Below are positions 23,922-32,233 of a DNA stretch of 64,000 bases, in pieces. Each line of letters starts with the position of its first letter. Position 1 is the first letter of the stretch. The translations under genes were made by a program, and so were the position numbers. Origin of the DNA: Streptomyces albicerus (lineage in GTDB: Bacteria; Actinomycetota; Actinomycetes; Streptomycetales; Streptomycetaceae). The stretch lies in the NCBI RefSeq assembly GCF_008905045.1, contig NZ_VWMY01000031.1, positions 75,000 to 138,999 of the forward strand, read 5' to 3'. The notes under the pieces are model-generated. The model saw only the letters and a list, made by a program, of their open reading frames with translations. It did not search any database and was not told where the DNA came from.

Positions 23922-26900
23922 ATGGTCCACACCCCGCGGCACCAGGCCGAGAGCCTGCTGAACGCCCTTGATCCGCTGCCGTATCCGCTGCGTATGCGCG
24001 AACTCGCCGCCCGGGTACGGGAATTGGAGGAGGCGCGTCCGCTGCTGGACGAGTTGGAGGCCCGCGGGCCGTACGAGCGGGGGCTCGCTGTCGTCGCGGC
24101 GGCCATCAGCCGGGACGTCGAGTGGATCGCGGCGCGGATCGCCGATCCGGACTCGTTCGTGCGCGGACACGCGCTGAGGGCGGCGGACAGCCTCCAGGTG
24201 CCCGACTCGGCCTACGAGTCGGCACTCTCCGACGCGCCCGAGACGGTACGGCGACAGCTGCTGCGTGCCGTCGTCGCGGGGCGGCGTACCGCGCTGGCGG
24301 ACCGGCTCGTCGACGGGCTGCGGGACGAGTGGGGCGACGCGGAGGCGGCGCGACTGCTGCCCGGGTGCTCGCCGCAGACGGTCGCCCGGCTGCTGCCCTC
24401 GCTCTTTCACGCCGTACGGGGCTGGAAAGCGCTCGGCAGACGGCACGCGGGAGTTCTACTGGACGTGGCGGAACGGGAGTTGGCCGCACTGCCGGAGTCG
24501 CTGCGCGATGCCTGGTGGCAGCGGTACGCGCAGGCCGTGGCGGTCACGGTGGCCGTGGAGCCGTCGCGTGCGCTGGAACTGGTCGAGCGCTTCGGTCCCG
24601 CCAGGATTCCGTTTCAACTCCAGGACCGACTGGGCGCGTTCGCGGCTGTCGCGCCGGGGCGGGTGCTCCGGCTGCTGCTCGGGGGCAGCGGTCCCTCGCT
24701 CCGTGGTGTGCGCAGCCGGTCGCTGCGGTACAGGCTGGCGCGGTCCGGGGCGGATGAACTCGCCGCCTTCGGAAGGGTGTTGGCCGAGTCGGGTGATCTC
24801 GCGTCCTGGCTCATGGCGCTGCCGCCCGCTCGTCGCCACGCCTTCTATACGGAGGCGATGGCGGGCCGGGGCGCCGACGGCGTCACCGTCGATGCCGTCA
24901 TCCTTGAGGCGTTGCCGCGCAGTTGCGTCGCCGAGGAGGCCCGACGGATGGCCGCCGCGGCGCGCGAACGCGGCGCGGCCTGGGGCACCGTGCTGCTTGC
25001 CGAATCCTTCCTGCCCGTCCCCGAAGTGCGCGAGCGGCTCATCGAGGCGACGCGCCGTCCCGCCGCCGAAGACCGAGCTCTGGCCTGGCCGTTGCTGATC
25101 GGCAACGCCGCCCGCTCAGGTGACTCCGCGGCCGTCACCTCCGTACTGGCGGAGTCGGCCCGGTTGCGCAACGAGCAGGAGCCGGTGCGGCTGCCTGCCC
25201 TGCGCGCGCTGTCCCACACTCCGCCCGCCCTGTTCACCGAGGACGCCGAGCCGCACCTCGACCGGATCGCCGTCGATGCCGTCGAGGCCAGGGACTCCTC
25301 CCCGGAGATCCGGCGCAACCTCAGCCAACTCGCCGTGTCCGTGCTGCGGGAGCACGCCGCGGGCAGTTCGAGGGAGTTGGTGAACTGGGCGCTGCGCACG
25401 CTCGTGCGGATCTCCGGGAACACCGGCGGCGCCGACCTGGGCCGGCTCGACGAGAAGCTGCGGCGCGGGCAGGAGCACCAGGTGTACGAGGCGCTGCGGC
25501 CGTGGATCGAGGCGGGCACCGAGAAGGCCGATTACAGCCTCGCCTTCGCGCTCGCCCGAGCCGTGGGGCGGCGCGCCGCCGGGATGCCCGAGTTGCAGGA
25601 ACTCCTGTGGCAGGCCATCCGGTTCGGGAACGACGTGACCGTGCGCAACGCCGTCGAGCTGTGGCTGGAGCCGCCCGCCACCCGTCACGAGAGGGTGGCG
25701 CGACTCCTCGCGCTCGAGCCCTCGGCGGGCGTGCTGTGGCCGGTCCTTCCCGTGGTCACCCGACGCCGCACCGACCTCCTCGACGTACTCCTGGCCGACA
25801 CCCCGCCGTACGGCCGTTTCCTCACCAAGGACACCCACTGGACCGTGCCCGTTGGGTATGACGTACGACGCTGGTTGCCGCGTCAACAGGACGCCGTGGC
25901 CCGGAAGTTGGCGAAAGCGGCCGCCGATGCCGGACTGCCGTCGTACGCGCGGGTTGCCGCCATCGGGCAGGCCGCGCGCGTGCCGGGCCAGGGTGCCGCA
26001 CTCGTACGCCGCTGGACCGGTTCGCGGAACGTCGTGCTCGCGGAGGCCGCGCTCGGCGCGCTCGCCCACATCGACCGGCCCGGCGACGCACTGCCGGAAC
26101 TGCTCGCGCACGCGGGCGACGACCGGGCACGCGTCGCCGTGTACGCGGCCACGAGGGCGTCCCGGCACGTGGCGCCGTCGCTGCTCGCGGGGCAGCTGCG
26201 TGAGGTGCTGCTCGGACCGGGCACCAAGGTGACCAGCCGCAAGGAGGCGGCCCGGTTGGCCGCGACGCGGCTCCCGATACCCCGGGCGGTGGAGCTCCTC
26301 ACCGAGGCGTACGGCCGGCCCGGCGCCCACCCCGACGTCCGGGCGGCCTGCGTCGCCGTCGCGGGCCCGCTGCTCGCCGACGACCGGATCTGGACCGTGC
26401 TGCACGACGCGGCCTGCGCGGAGCCGGTCCTGCGCACGGCGGTCCTGCGTGTACAGCCGCTCGACCTGGCGGAGTCCCATCGCGAGCGGTATGCCCGCCT
26501 CGTCCGAGACGTCTCCGCCGCCGAGGACTCGGAGACGGCCGCCCTCGCCTTCGACGCGCTGGCCCGCTGGGCCTCGTGGTCGGACGACGCGCCGACGGTG
26601 CTGGCGCAGGCCACGGCGGACCTGTCGGACCGCAAGGCGTGGAAGGCTGCCGCGAACGGCCTGGTGACCGCCGCCGCGGGGGCACCGCAGGGTGGCCTGG
26701 GGCTGCTCCGGGCGTTGGCGGAGCTGGCGGAGGCCGACACCGGAACGGGCGACCTCACCGATGGGGAATCCGCCCTCGGAGCCGAGGATCGGCCGGCCGC
26801 GAGCGCGGCCGGGACGCCTACTGCCGCGGGCGCCGTGGAGAGCGGAGCCGGAGCGACCGCCCAGGCCGACGCCGCCGCCGATTCCGTACGGAGGCCCGCC

Positions 26901-27440
26901 TCGCACGCCCTCCCCGACGCCGAGGAACAACGCGACCGCCCGGCCCGTCGCCGGGTGGAATACCTCGTCGGGCGTCTCACCCAGCAGGCCGGGACCGCCC
27001 CCGGGCCGATCCGCCCGGCCGCCCTCGCCGCGGGTGAACTCCTCGCGCGGTACGACGACTTCATACCCCAGGCCGCCACCCTGGCGGCCTGCCACCTCGA
27101 CCTCGACGCGGAGCCGCACGAGGTGGACGCGGCGCTGGACCGGCTTGCGGTACTCACCGACGGCCGGCCCGCGCTCACCGGGCGGATCGCGCACGAGCTG
27201 TCCGGACGGCTGCGTCGGCAGCCGCCCGAGGGGGATGTCGACGCGCTGCTCGGCACGGTCCGCCGCCTCACCGAGCACGGCGGCTTCGCCGAGGGCCTGC
27301 TCGCGGCGGCCCTCACCGACGCGATAGGCCCCCGCACCGCCTGGTCCGGCCCTTGGCGCGAGCAGCTGAGAGCACTGCGCCGCCACCGGGCGCCCGATGT
27401 ACGTGACATGGCGCTTGCCCGGGTGACGGCGTACGAGTGA
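23922..27440 (+). CDS. 1172-residue helical-repeat (HEAT-like) protein of unknown function
   Basis: ATG 23922 begins MVHTPRHQAESLLNALDPLP. The protein is very rich in Ala, Leu, Arg and Glu and made of many ~35-40-residue helix pairs, such as VRGHALRAADSLQVPDSAYE, VVLAEAALGALAHIDRPGDA and DPDVRAACVAV-like units, consistent with HEAT/ARM repeats. A low-complexity, Ala/Gly/Thr/Glu-rich linker lies around residues 945-1015. No catalytic motif, signal or membrane segment was seen. Such scaffolds often mediate protein-protein contacts. The upstream ribosome-binding site is poor. It diverges from the glycosidase-like gene across 155 bp. Confidence 0.7.
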   Translation: MVHTPRHQAESLLNALDPLPYPLRMRELAARVRELEEARPLLDELEARGPYERGLAVVAAAISRDVEWIAARIADPDSFVRGHALRAADSLQVPDSAYESALSDAPETVRRQLLRAVVAGRRTALADRLVDGLRDEWGDAEAARLLPGCSPQTVARLLPSLFHAVRGWKALGRRHAGVLLDVAERELAALPESLRDAWWQRYAQAVAVTVAVEPSRALELVERFGPARIPFQLQDRLGAFAAVAPGRVLRLLLGGSGPSLRGVRSRSLRYRLARSGADELAAFGRVLAESGDLASWLMALPPARRHAFYTEAMAGRGADGVTVDAVILEALPRSCVAEEARRMAAAARERGAAWGTVLLAESFLPVPEVRERLIEATRRPAAEDRALAWPLLIGNAARSGDSAAVTSVLAESARLRNEQEPVRLPALRALSHTPPALFTEDAEPHLDRIAVDAVEARDSSPEIRRNLSQLAVSVLREHAAGSSRELVNWALRTLVRISGNTGGADLGRLDEKLRRGQEHQVYEALRPWIEAGTEKADYSLAFALARAVGRRAAGMPELQELLWQAIRFGNDVTVRNAVELWLEPPATRHERVARLLALEPSAGVLWPVLPVVTRRRTDLLDVLLADTPPYGRFLTKDTHWTVPVGYDVRRWLPRQQDAVARKLAKAAADAGLPSYARVAAIGQAARVPGQGAALVRRWTGSRNVVLAEAALGALAHIDRPGDALPELLAHAGDDRARVAVYAATRASRHVAPSLLAGQLREVLLGPGTKVTSRKEAARLAATRLPIPRAVELLTEAYGRPGAHPDVRAACVAVAGPLLADDRIWTVLHDAACAEPVLRTAVLRVQPLDLAESHRERYARLVRDVSAAEDSETAALAFDALARWASWSDDAPTVLAQATADLSDRKAWKAAANGLVTAAAGAPQGGLGLLRALAELAEADTGTGDLTDGESALGAEDRPAASAAGTPTAAGAVESGAGATAQADAAADSVRRPASHALPDAEEQRDRPARRRVEYLVGRLTQQAGTAPGPIRPAALAAGELLARYDDFIPQAATLAACHLDLDAEPHEVDAALDRLAVLTDGRPALTGRIAHELSGRLRRQPPEGDVDALLGTVRRLTEHGGFAEGLLAAALTDAIGPRTAWSGPWREQLRALRRHRAPDVRDMALARVTAYE

Positions 27441-27452
27441 GAGACGGCAGAA

Positions 27453-27530
27453 CCCGCGCCCCACCAGGGGCGCGGGCCTGTGACATGTGCGGCTCCGCCG
27501 AGTGGCCGGGACCAACCACAACCAGCCCGC
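27453..27530. repeat. Type-B intergenic repeat with strong hairpin
   Basis: Starts with a perfect hairpin CCCGCGCCCC-acca-GGGGCGCGGG (27453-27476), then TGTGACATGTGCGGCTCCGC and ACCAGCCCGC. The same layout recurs at 29756-29829, 56743-56880 and 60756-60830. It probably terminates the repeat-protein gene and the convergent desaturase gene. Confidence 0.7.
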
Positions 27531-27558
27531 AGCCGATGAAGGACCCCAAGCCCTGCGT

Positions 27559-28539
27559 TTACACGCCGGCGGCCCTCGCCGCCATGCGGGCCTTACGGGC
27601 CGCGAGCTTCTCGTCGAACTTCAGGGCCTCGGAGTCCAGACCGCGCATGTAGAGGCCGAGCTCCTCCTGGGCCTGGAGGCCCTCGGGGCCGAGGCCGTCG
27701 ATCTCCAGGACCTTGAGGTGGCGCAGCACCGGCTGGAGTACGTCGTCGTGGTGGATGCGCATGTTGTAGACCTCGCCGATCGCCATCTGCGCGGCGGCGC
27801 GCTCGAAGCCGGGCATGCCGTGGCCGGGCATCCGGAAGTTGACGATGACGTCGCGGACGGCCTGCATGGTGAGGTCGGGGGCGAGCTCGAAGGCGGCCTT
27901 CAGGAGGTTGCGGTAGAAGACCATGTGCAGGTTCTCGTCGGTCGCGATGCGCGCCAGCATGCGGTCGCAGACCGGGTCACCGGACTGGTGCCCGGTGTTG
28001 CGGTGCGAGACACGGGTCGCGAGCTCCTGGAAGGCGACGTACGCGACCGAGTGCAGCATCGAGTGGCGGTTGTCCGACTCGAAGCCCTCGCTCATGTGCA
28101 CCATGCGGAAGGCCTCGAGCTTGTCGGGGTCGACCGCGCGCGAAGCGAGCAGGTAGTCGCGCATCACGATGCCGTGCCGGCCCTCTTCGGCGGTCCAGCG
28201 GTGCACCCAGGTGCCCCAGGCGCCGTCGCGGCCGAAAAGGCTGGCGATTTCGTGGTGGTAGCTGGGCAGGTTGTCCTCGGTGAGAAGATTGACGACCAGG
28301 GCGATCCGGCCGATCTCGGTGACCTTGGACTGCTCCTTGTCCCAGGCCTCGCCGTCCTCGAAGAAACCGGGGAAGTTGCGGCCGTCGGACCAGGGCACGT
28401 ACTCGTGCGGCATCCAGTCCTTGGCCACCTTCAGGTGCCGGTTGAGTTCGGTCTCCACCACTTCTTCCAGTGCGTACAGCAGCCGTGCGTCGGTCCAGGC
28501 GGAGGACGGGCTGCCGAGATGGGGAGAAGTGATCGTCAC
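27559..28539 (-). CDS. Acyl-[acyl-carrier-protein] desaturase (soluble diiron)
   Basis: 326 residues from GTG 28539 (GGAG 5 nt upstream). The diiron ligands appear in two blocks, WTAEEGRHGIVMRDYLL and RIATDENLHMVFYRNLL, plus an N-terminal LEEVVETELNRHLK. This matches plant stearoyl-ACP desaturase relatives and mycobacterial/Streptomyces DesA proteins. It introduces a double bond into an acyl chain, using ferredoxin electrons, so it may adjust membrane or lipid-precursor unsaturation. A 50-bp inverted-repeat cluster lies about 40 bp upstream and is a likely TetR-type operator. Confidence 0.92.
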   Translation of the reverse strand: MTITSPHLGSPSSAWTDARLLYALEEVVETELNRHLKVAKDWMPHEYVPWSDGRNFPGFFEDGEAWDKEQSKVTEIGRIALVVNLLTEDNLPSYHHEIASLFGRDGAWGTWVHRWTAEEGRHGIVMRDYLLASRAVDPDKLEAFRMVHMSEGFESDNRHSMLHSVAYVAFQELATRVSHRNTGHQSGDPVCDRMLARIATDENLHMVFYRNLLKAAFELAPDLTMQAVRDVIVNFRMPGHGMPGFERAAAQMAIGEVYNMRIHHDDVLQPVLRHLKVLEIDGLGPEGLQAQEELGLYMRGLDSEALKFDEKLAARKARMAARAAGV

Positions 28540-28578
28540 GGGGGCTCCAGGGGGGACGTAAATGCTGAGCGTTCACAC

Positions 28579-28628
28579 AACCTACGGCATCGTAGGCTAC
28601 GTATCCGTAGGTTACGATGCCGTAGGTT
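28579..28628. promoter_or_regulatory. Multi-half-site operator upstream of the desaturase gene
   Basis: Outer arms AACCTACGGCATCGTA and TACGATGCCGTAGGTT form a perfect 16-bp inverted repeat. The core contains two further CTACG/CGTAG half-sites (CTACGTATCCGTAG). Four CCTACG-type half-sites thus sit on one 50-bp segment overlapping the likely promoter. This is typical of cooperative TetR-family repressor binding. The regulator is not in the immediate neighbourhood. Confidence 0.65.
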
Positions 28629-28753
28629 AAGCGCGCCGTAAAGAGCGCTGATCAGCAACGTTCTCAGCCGGAGATCGGCAAGGCGTGTCCTCGGAGCACA
28701 CTCGCCGGGCGGACGCGCAGGTCCCGGAGCCGAGCGGGCGCTGCGTCGGCCGT

Positions 28754-29530
28754 TCAGGCGTACAGCTCCCGGAGCCGGATCGAGAGGCATGTCACACAGC
28801 CCTCGAGCTTCTCGAACTCGCTGATGTCCACGAGGACGGGTTCGTGGCCGAGATCGGCGAACAGCTCGGCGGTCTTTGGTGCGCTTGCCGCCATCAGCAG
28901 CTTTCCGCCGCCGAGCAGCACGACGTGGGCGCCGGACTCCTCCGGCACCGCCAGGAAGCGCGGAAACAGCGACGGCGTGTCCACGAGCGGCCCGTGCCCG
29001 ACGACCGTGCCGTCGGGCAGCGCGGTGACGGCCGACTTCAGGTGCAGCACCTTGCTCACCGGTACGGCGACGACGCGCGCGCCGAGCGGTTCGAAGGCGG
29101 CCCGCAGCTGCTGGATGCCGGCGGCGTTGGTACGGCCGCCGCGGCCCACGTAGATCGTGTCGCCGACCTTCAGGACGTCGCCGCCGTCGAGCGTGCCCGG
29201 CTCCCACACCCAGTTCACCGAGCAGCCGAGCCGGGCCACGGCCTCCTCGACCCCGGTCGTCTCGCCGCGCCGCGCCTCCGCGCCCGGGCGGCCGATCAGC
29301 GCCACGTTGCGGAAGACGACCACCGTGTCCTCCACGAACACGGAGTCCGGGCAGTCGTCGGCGGGCTCCACCTCGATGGTCTCCCAGCCGTGCGTACGCA
29401 GCGCCTGCGCGTACGTCTCCCACTGCTCGACCGCCAGACCGACGTCGACCTTCGTGCGCTCGATGTGCGTGACCAGGCCTTCGGCCAGGCGAGGGCTGGG
29501 TCGGCGGATGAGGGCCTTCTGGCTGGGCAC
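28754..29530 (-). CDS. ddaH: N(G),N(G)-dimethylarginine dimethylaminohydrolase (DDAH)
   Basis: 258 residues from GTG 29530, with GGAGA upstream. The amidinotransferase fold is recognisable: DSVFVEDTVVVFRNVALIGR (substrate-binding Asp/Glu), WEPGTLDGGDVLKVGDTIYV, a His in the HGPLVDTPSLF region, and the catalytic Cys near the C-terminus in LEGCVTCLSIRL. The enzyme hydrolyses methylated arginines to citrulline and a methylamine. Length matches the actinobacterial enzyme. The longer upstream frame (to 29644) is rejected because it adds a Pro-rich, non-family N-terminus. The desaturase gene lies downstream but has its own operator. Confidence 0.9.
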   Translation of the reverse strand: MPSQKALIRRPSPRLAEGLVTHIERTKVDVGLAVEQWETYAQALRTHGWETIEVEPADDCPDSVFVEDTVVVFRNVALIGRPGAEARRGETTGVEEAVARLGCSVNWVWEPGTLDGGDVLKVGDTIYVGRGGRTNAAGIQQLRAAFEPLGARVVAVPVSKVLHLKSAVTALPDGTVVGHGPLVDTPSLFPRFLAVPEESGAHVVLLGGGKLLMAASAPKTAELFADLGHEPVLVDISEFEKLEGCVTCLSIRLRELYA

Positions 29531-29880
29531 GTGCGGGTCTCCGAATCGCAGGGGTCTCGCGCACATCATGCAGCGCCGTGCCGGGGTGACAACAGTCCCC
29601 TGAGGGTGCGGGGGTGGAGAGGGGAATGTGGTGGTTGTGCCCATATCCGGGGAGGTGCGGGCGGGCTGCCGGTGCCTGGCGGTGCCTGCCGGAGGAGTCT
29701 TCCATCAGGGGGCTGAGCAGTTGCCGCGCCTTACCGTCCGCGACGGGTTCCGGGCGCCCCGAAGGGGCGCGGGGCTCTGACATTTGCGGCTCCGCCGCGT
29801 GGGCGCGACCAGCCCTCACCTACCCGCACCCGCCCTCCTGGCCGTCGCGCCCGGCGCAGCCGCCCGCAGCCGCCGACGCC
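29531..29880. other. Intergenic region with type-B repeat
   Basis: About 350 bp holding the DDAH promoter side and a type-B repeat at 29756-29829. Long minus-strand frames across it (reading AAEPQMSEPRAP) are translations of the repeat and are not genes. Confidence 0.5.
29756..29829. repeat. Type-B intergenic repeat
   Basis: GCCCCGAAGGGGCGCGGGGC, then TCTGACATTTGCGGCTCCGC, CGCGTGGGCGCGACCAGCCC and CACCTACCCGC. Same order and spacing as the copies at 27453 and 60756. Confidence 0.65.
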
Positions 29881-32223
29881 CTACCCCACATACCGCCGGA
29901 GGTGTTCCCCCGTGAACGAGCCCTTCGCGCGCAGGAGTTGACGAGGTGTTCCCTCGAAGACGACCCGGCCGCCGTCCTTGCCGCCGTCGGGGCCCAGGTC
30001 GATGACCCAGTCGGCGTGGGCGACGACATCGAGGTTGTGCTCGACGACCAGGACCGTGTTGCCCGCGTCGACCAGCCGGTCGAGGAGGGCGAGCAGACCC
30101 TCGACGTCCGACATGTGCAGCCCGGTCGTCGGCTCGTCGAGCACGTACACAGCCCCGGTCCGGTGCAACCGGGTCGCGAGCTTTATACGCTGCCGTTCCC
30201 CGCCGGAGAGCGTGGACAGGGGCTGACCGAGCGTCAGGTACGTGAGTCCCACATCCCGCAGGGCACGCAGACGGCGGCGTACTCCGGAGTCCTCGAAGAA
30301 GCCGAGGGCCTGATCGGCCGTCATCTCCAGTACGTCGACGATCGAGTTGCCGCCCACGGTCAGCCGCAGCACCTCGTCCTTGAAACGCCGCCCCTCGCAG
30401 TCGGGGCAGGTCGTCGTCACCGGATCCATGAACGCGAGATCGGTGTAGCTGACCCCGCGGCCCTGGCAAGTCCCGCAGGCTCCTTCGGAATTGAAGCTGA
30501 AGAGCCCCGGCTGGACGCCCAACTCCCGCGCGAAGATCTTCCGTACGGTGTCCATGACGCCGAGATACGTCGCCGGTGTGGACCGCGCCGAGATGCCGAT
30601 GGACGACTGGTCGACGACCACCGCGTCCGGGTGCGCCGCCGTGAACTCCCGCGAGACGAGCGTGCTCTTTCCCGAACCCGCGACCCCGGTCACCGCGGTC
30701 AGCACGCCCGTGGGGAACTCCACCGTCACATCCCGCAGGTTGTGCAGGTCCGCGCCCTTCACCCAGAGCCCGCCGGTGGCCGCCCGCGGCCGTTGCTTCA
30801 CCTCGGCACGGCGGTGCAGACAGCGGCCCGTCGGGGTGTCGGCCGACGCCAGCTGTCCGGGCGTCCCCTCGAAGACCACCCGGCCGCCGTCGGCCCCCGC
30901 CCCCGGCCCCATGTCGACGACATGATCGGCGAGGGCGATGACGTCCGGGTCGTGTTCGACGACCAGCACGGTGTTCCCCTTGTCCCGCAGTCGTAGCAGC
31001 AGATCACCGAGCCGCCCCACGTCACGCGGGTGCAGCCCGACGCTCGGCTCGTCGAAGATGTACGTCATCCCGGTCAGGCTCGACCCGAGATGCCGCACCA
31101 TCTTCAGCCGCTGCCCCTCCCCGCCGGACAGCGTCTGGGTCTCCCGGTCCAGGCTGAGGTAGCCGAGCCCGATCGCCTCGATCCGCTCCAGCGAGGCCAC
31201 GGCCGCCGCCGCGACCGGCGTGGCGACCGGGTCGTCGATGTCCTTCAGTACGGCGATCAGGTCGCTGACCTGCATTCGGGCGCAGTCGGCGATGGACAGG
31301 CCGGACCGTCCGTCGGCCCCCGCGCCGATCCGGGTGGCGAGCGCCGCCTCGTTCAGCCGCGCACCCCGGCATCGCGGGCAGACGCCCTCCGTCATGAAGC
31401 CCTGCACCTGATCACGCGTCTTCTGGCTGAGCGCGGACAGGTCCCGCTTGAGGTACAGCCGCTCGAAACGGTCGGCGAGCCCTTCGTAGTCGGTGCTCCA
31501 GGCGCCGCCCGAGCCGCTGATGGTGACCTTGCTGCCGGGGCGCCCACGCATCAGGAACTCCCGCTCGGCCGCAGTGAATTGACGTACGGGCTTGTGCGGG
31601 TCCAGCTCAGTGGTGTTCGTGTACGCCTGCCCCTGCCAGGTCCCCGCGGCGAACGGCGGGAAGAGGATCGCGCCGTCCGCCAGGGACCTGTCCGGATCCA
31701 GGATGCGGTCCCAGTCGGGCCGGACCGTGCGCCCGAGGCCGTCGCACTCGGGGCACATGCCCGACGGGTCGTTGAACGAGTACGCGGTCGCCGGACCCGC
31801 GCTCGGGATGCCGTGCCGTGAGAACAGGACCCGGATCACCGAGTACACGTCCGTCATCGTGCCCACGGTCGACCGGGAGTGGCCGCCGACCGGTTTCTGG
31901 TCGACGACGATCGCCGGCGAGAGATCCTCGATGGCCTCCGCGTGCGGCCGCTCGTACTTCGGCAGCCGGTTGCGGACGAACCAGGTGAAGGTCTCGTTCA
32001 GCTGGCGCTGCGACTCGACCGCGATCGTGTCGAAGACGACCGACGACTTGCCCGATCCGGACACCCCGGTGAAGACCGTGAGCCGGCCCTTCGGGATGCG
32101 CAGGGTCACATCCCGAAGGTTGTTCTCATGTGCGCCGACCACGCTGATGAACGAGTGATTACCGGAAACGGGCTGGTCAGGAGCAGTGACGGGCTGATGT
32201 GTACCGGTGATGAACTGGCTCAT
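29881..32223 (-). CDS. UvrA-like ABC ATPase (DrrC/UvrA2 class)
   Basis: 780 residues, shorter than canonical UvrA (~950) because the UvrB-binding and part of the insertion domain are missing. The first Walker A is FTGVSGSGKSSVVFDTIA and the second AVTGVAGSGKSTLVSREF. ABC signatures are QTLSGGEGQRLKMVRHLGSS and STLSGGERQRIKLATRL. Zinc-finger Cys pairs appear in GMCPECDGLGR, GVCPRCRGARL, ACGTCQGRG and TCPDCEGRRF. Class-II UvrA-like proteins such as DrrC are linked to self-resistance against DNA-binding drugs. The gene begins 10 bp after the ABC-F stop, so the two form an operon. Confidence 0.9.
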   Translation of the reverse strand: MSQFITGTHQPVTAPDQPVSGNHSFISVVGAHENNLRDVTLRIPKGRLTVFTGVSGSGKSSVVFDTIAVESQRQLNETFTWFVRNRLPKYERPHAEAIEDLSPAIVVDQKPVGGHSRSTVGTMTDVYSVIRVLFSRHGIPSAGPATAYSFNDPSGMCPECDGLGRTVRPDWDRILDPDRSLADGAILFPPFAAGTWQGQAYTNTTELDPHKPVRQFTAAEREFLMRGRPGSKVTISGSGGAWSTDYEGLADRFERLYLKRDLSALSQKTRDQVQGFMTEGVCPRCRGARLNEAALATRIGAGADGRSGLSIADCARMQVSDLIAVLKDIDDPVATPVAAAAVASLERIEAIGLGYLSLDRETQTLSGGEGQRLKMVRHLGSSLTGMTYIFDEPSVGLHPRDVGRLGDLLLRLRDKGNTVLVVEHDPDVIALADHVVDMGPGAGADGGRVVFEGTPGQLASADTPTGRCLHRRAEVKQRPRAATGGLWVKGADLHNLRDVTVEFPTGVLTAVTGVAGSGKSTLVSREFTAAHPDAVVVDQSSIGISARSTPATYLGVMDTVRKIFARELGVQPGLFSFNSEGACGTCQGRGVSYTDLAFMDPVTTTCPDCEGRRFKDEVLRLTVGGNSIVDVLEMTADQALGFFEDSGVRRRLRALRDVGLTYLTLGQPLSTLSGGERQRIKLATRLHRTGAVYVLDEPTTGLHMSDVEGLLALLDRLVDAGNTVLVVEHNLDVVAHADWVIDLGPDGGKDGGRVVFEGTPRQLLRAKGSFTGEHLRRYVG

Positions 32224-32233
32224 ACCGCCGAAG

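Noticed and set aside
25116..27521. 801-codon minus-strand frame opposite the HEAT-like protein
   Set aside because: Composition rich in Arg, Gly and His with no motif; the plus strand has helical-repeat character.
28536..29819. Minus-strand frame starting MRAGRAHAAEPQMSEPRAP
   Set aside because: The start is a translation of the type-B repeat; the same AAEPxMSxPRAP string appears at 56814 and is a repeat artefact.
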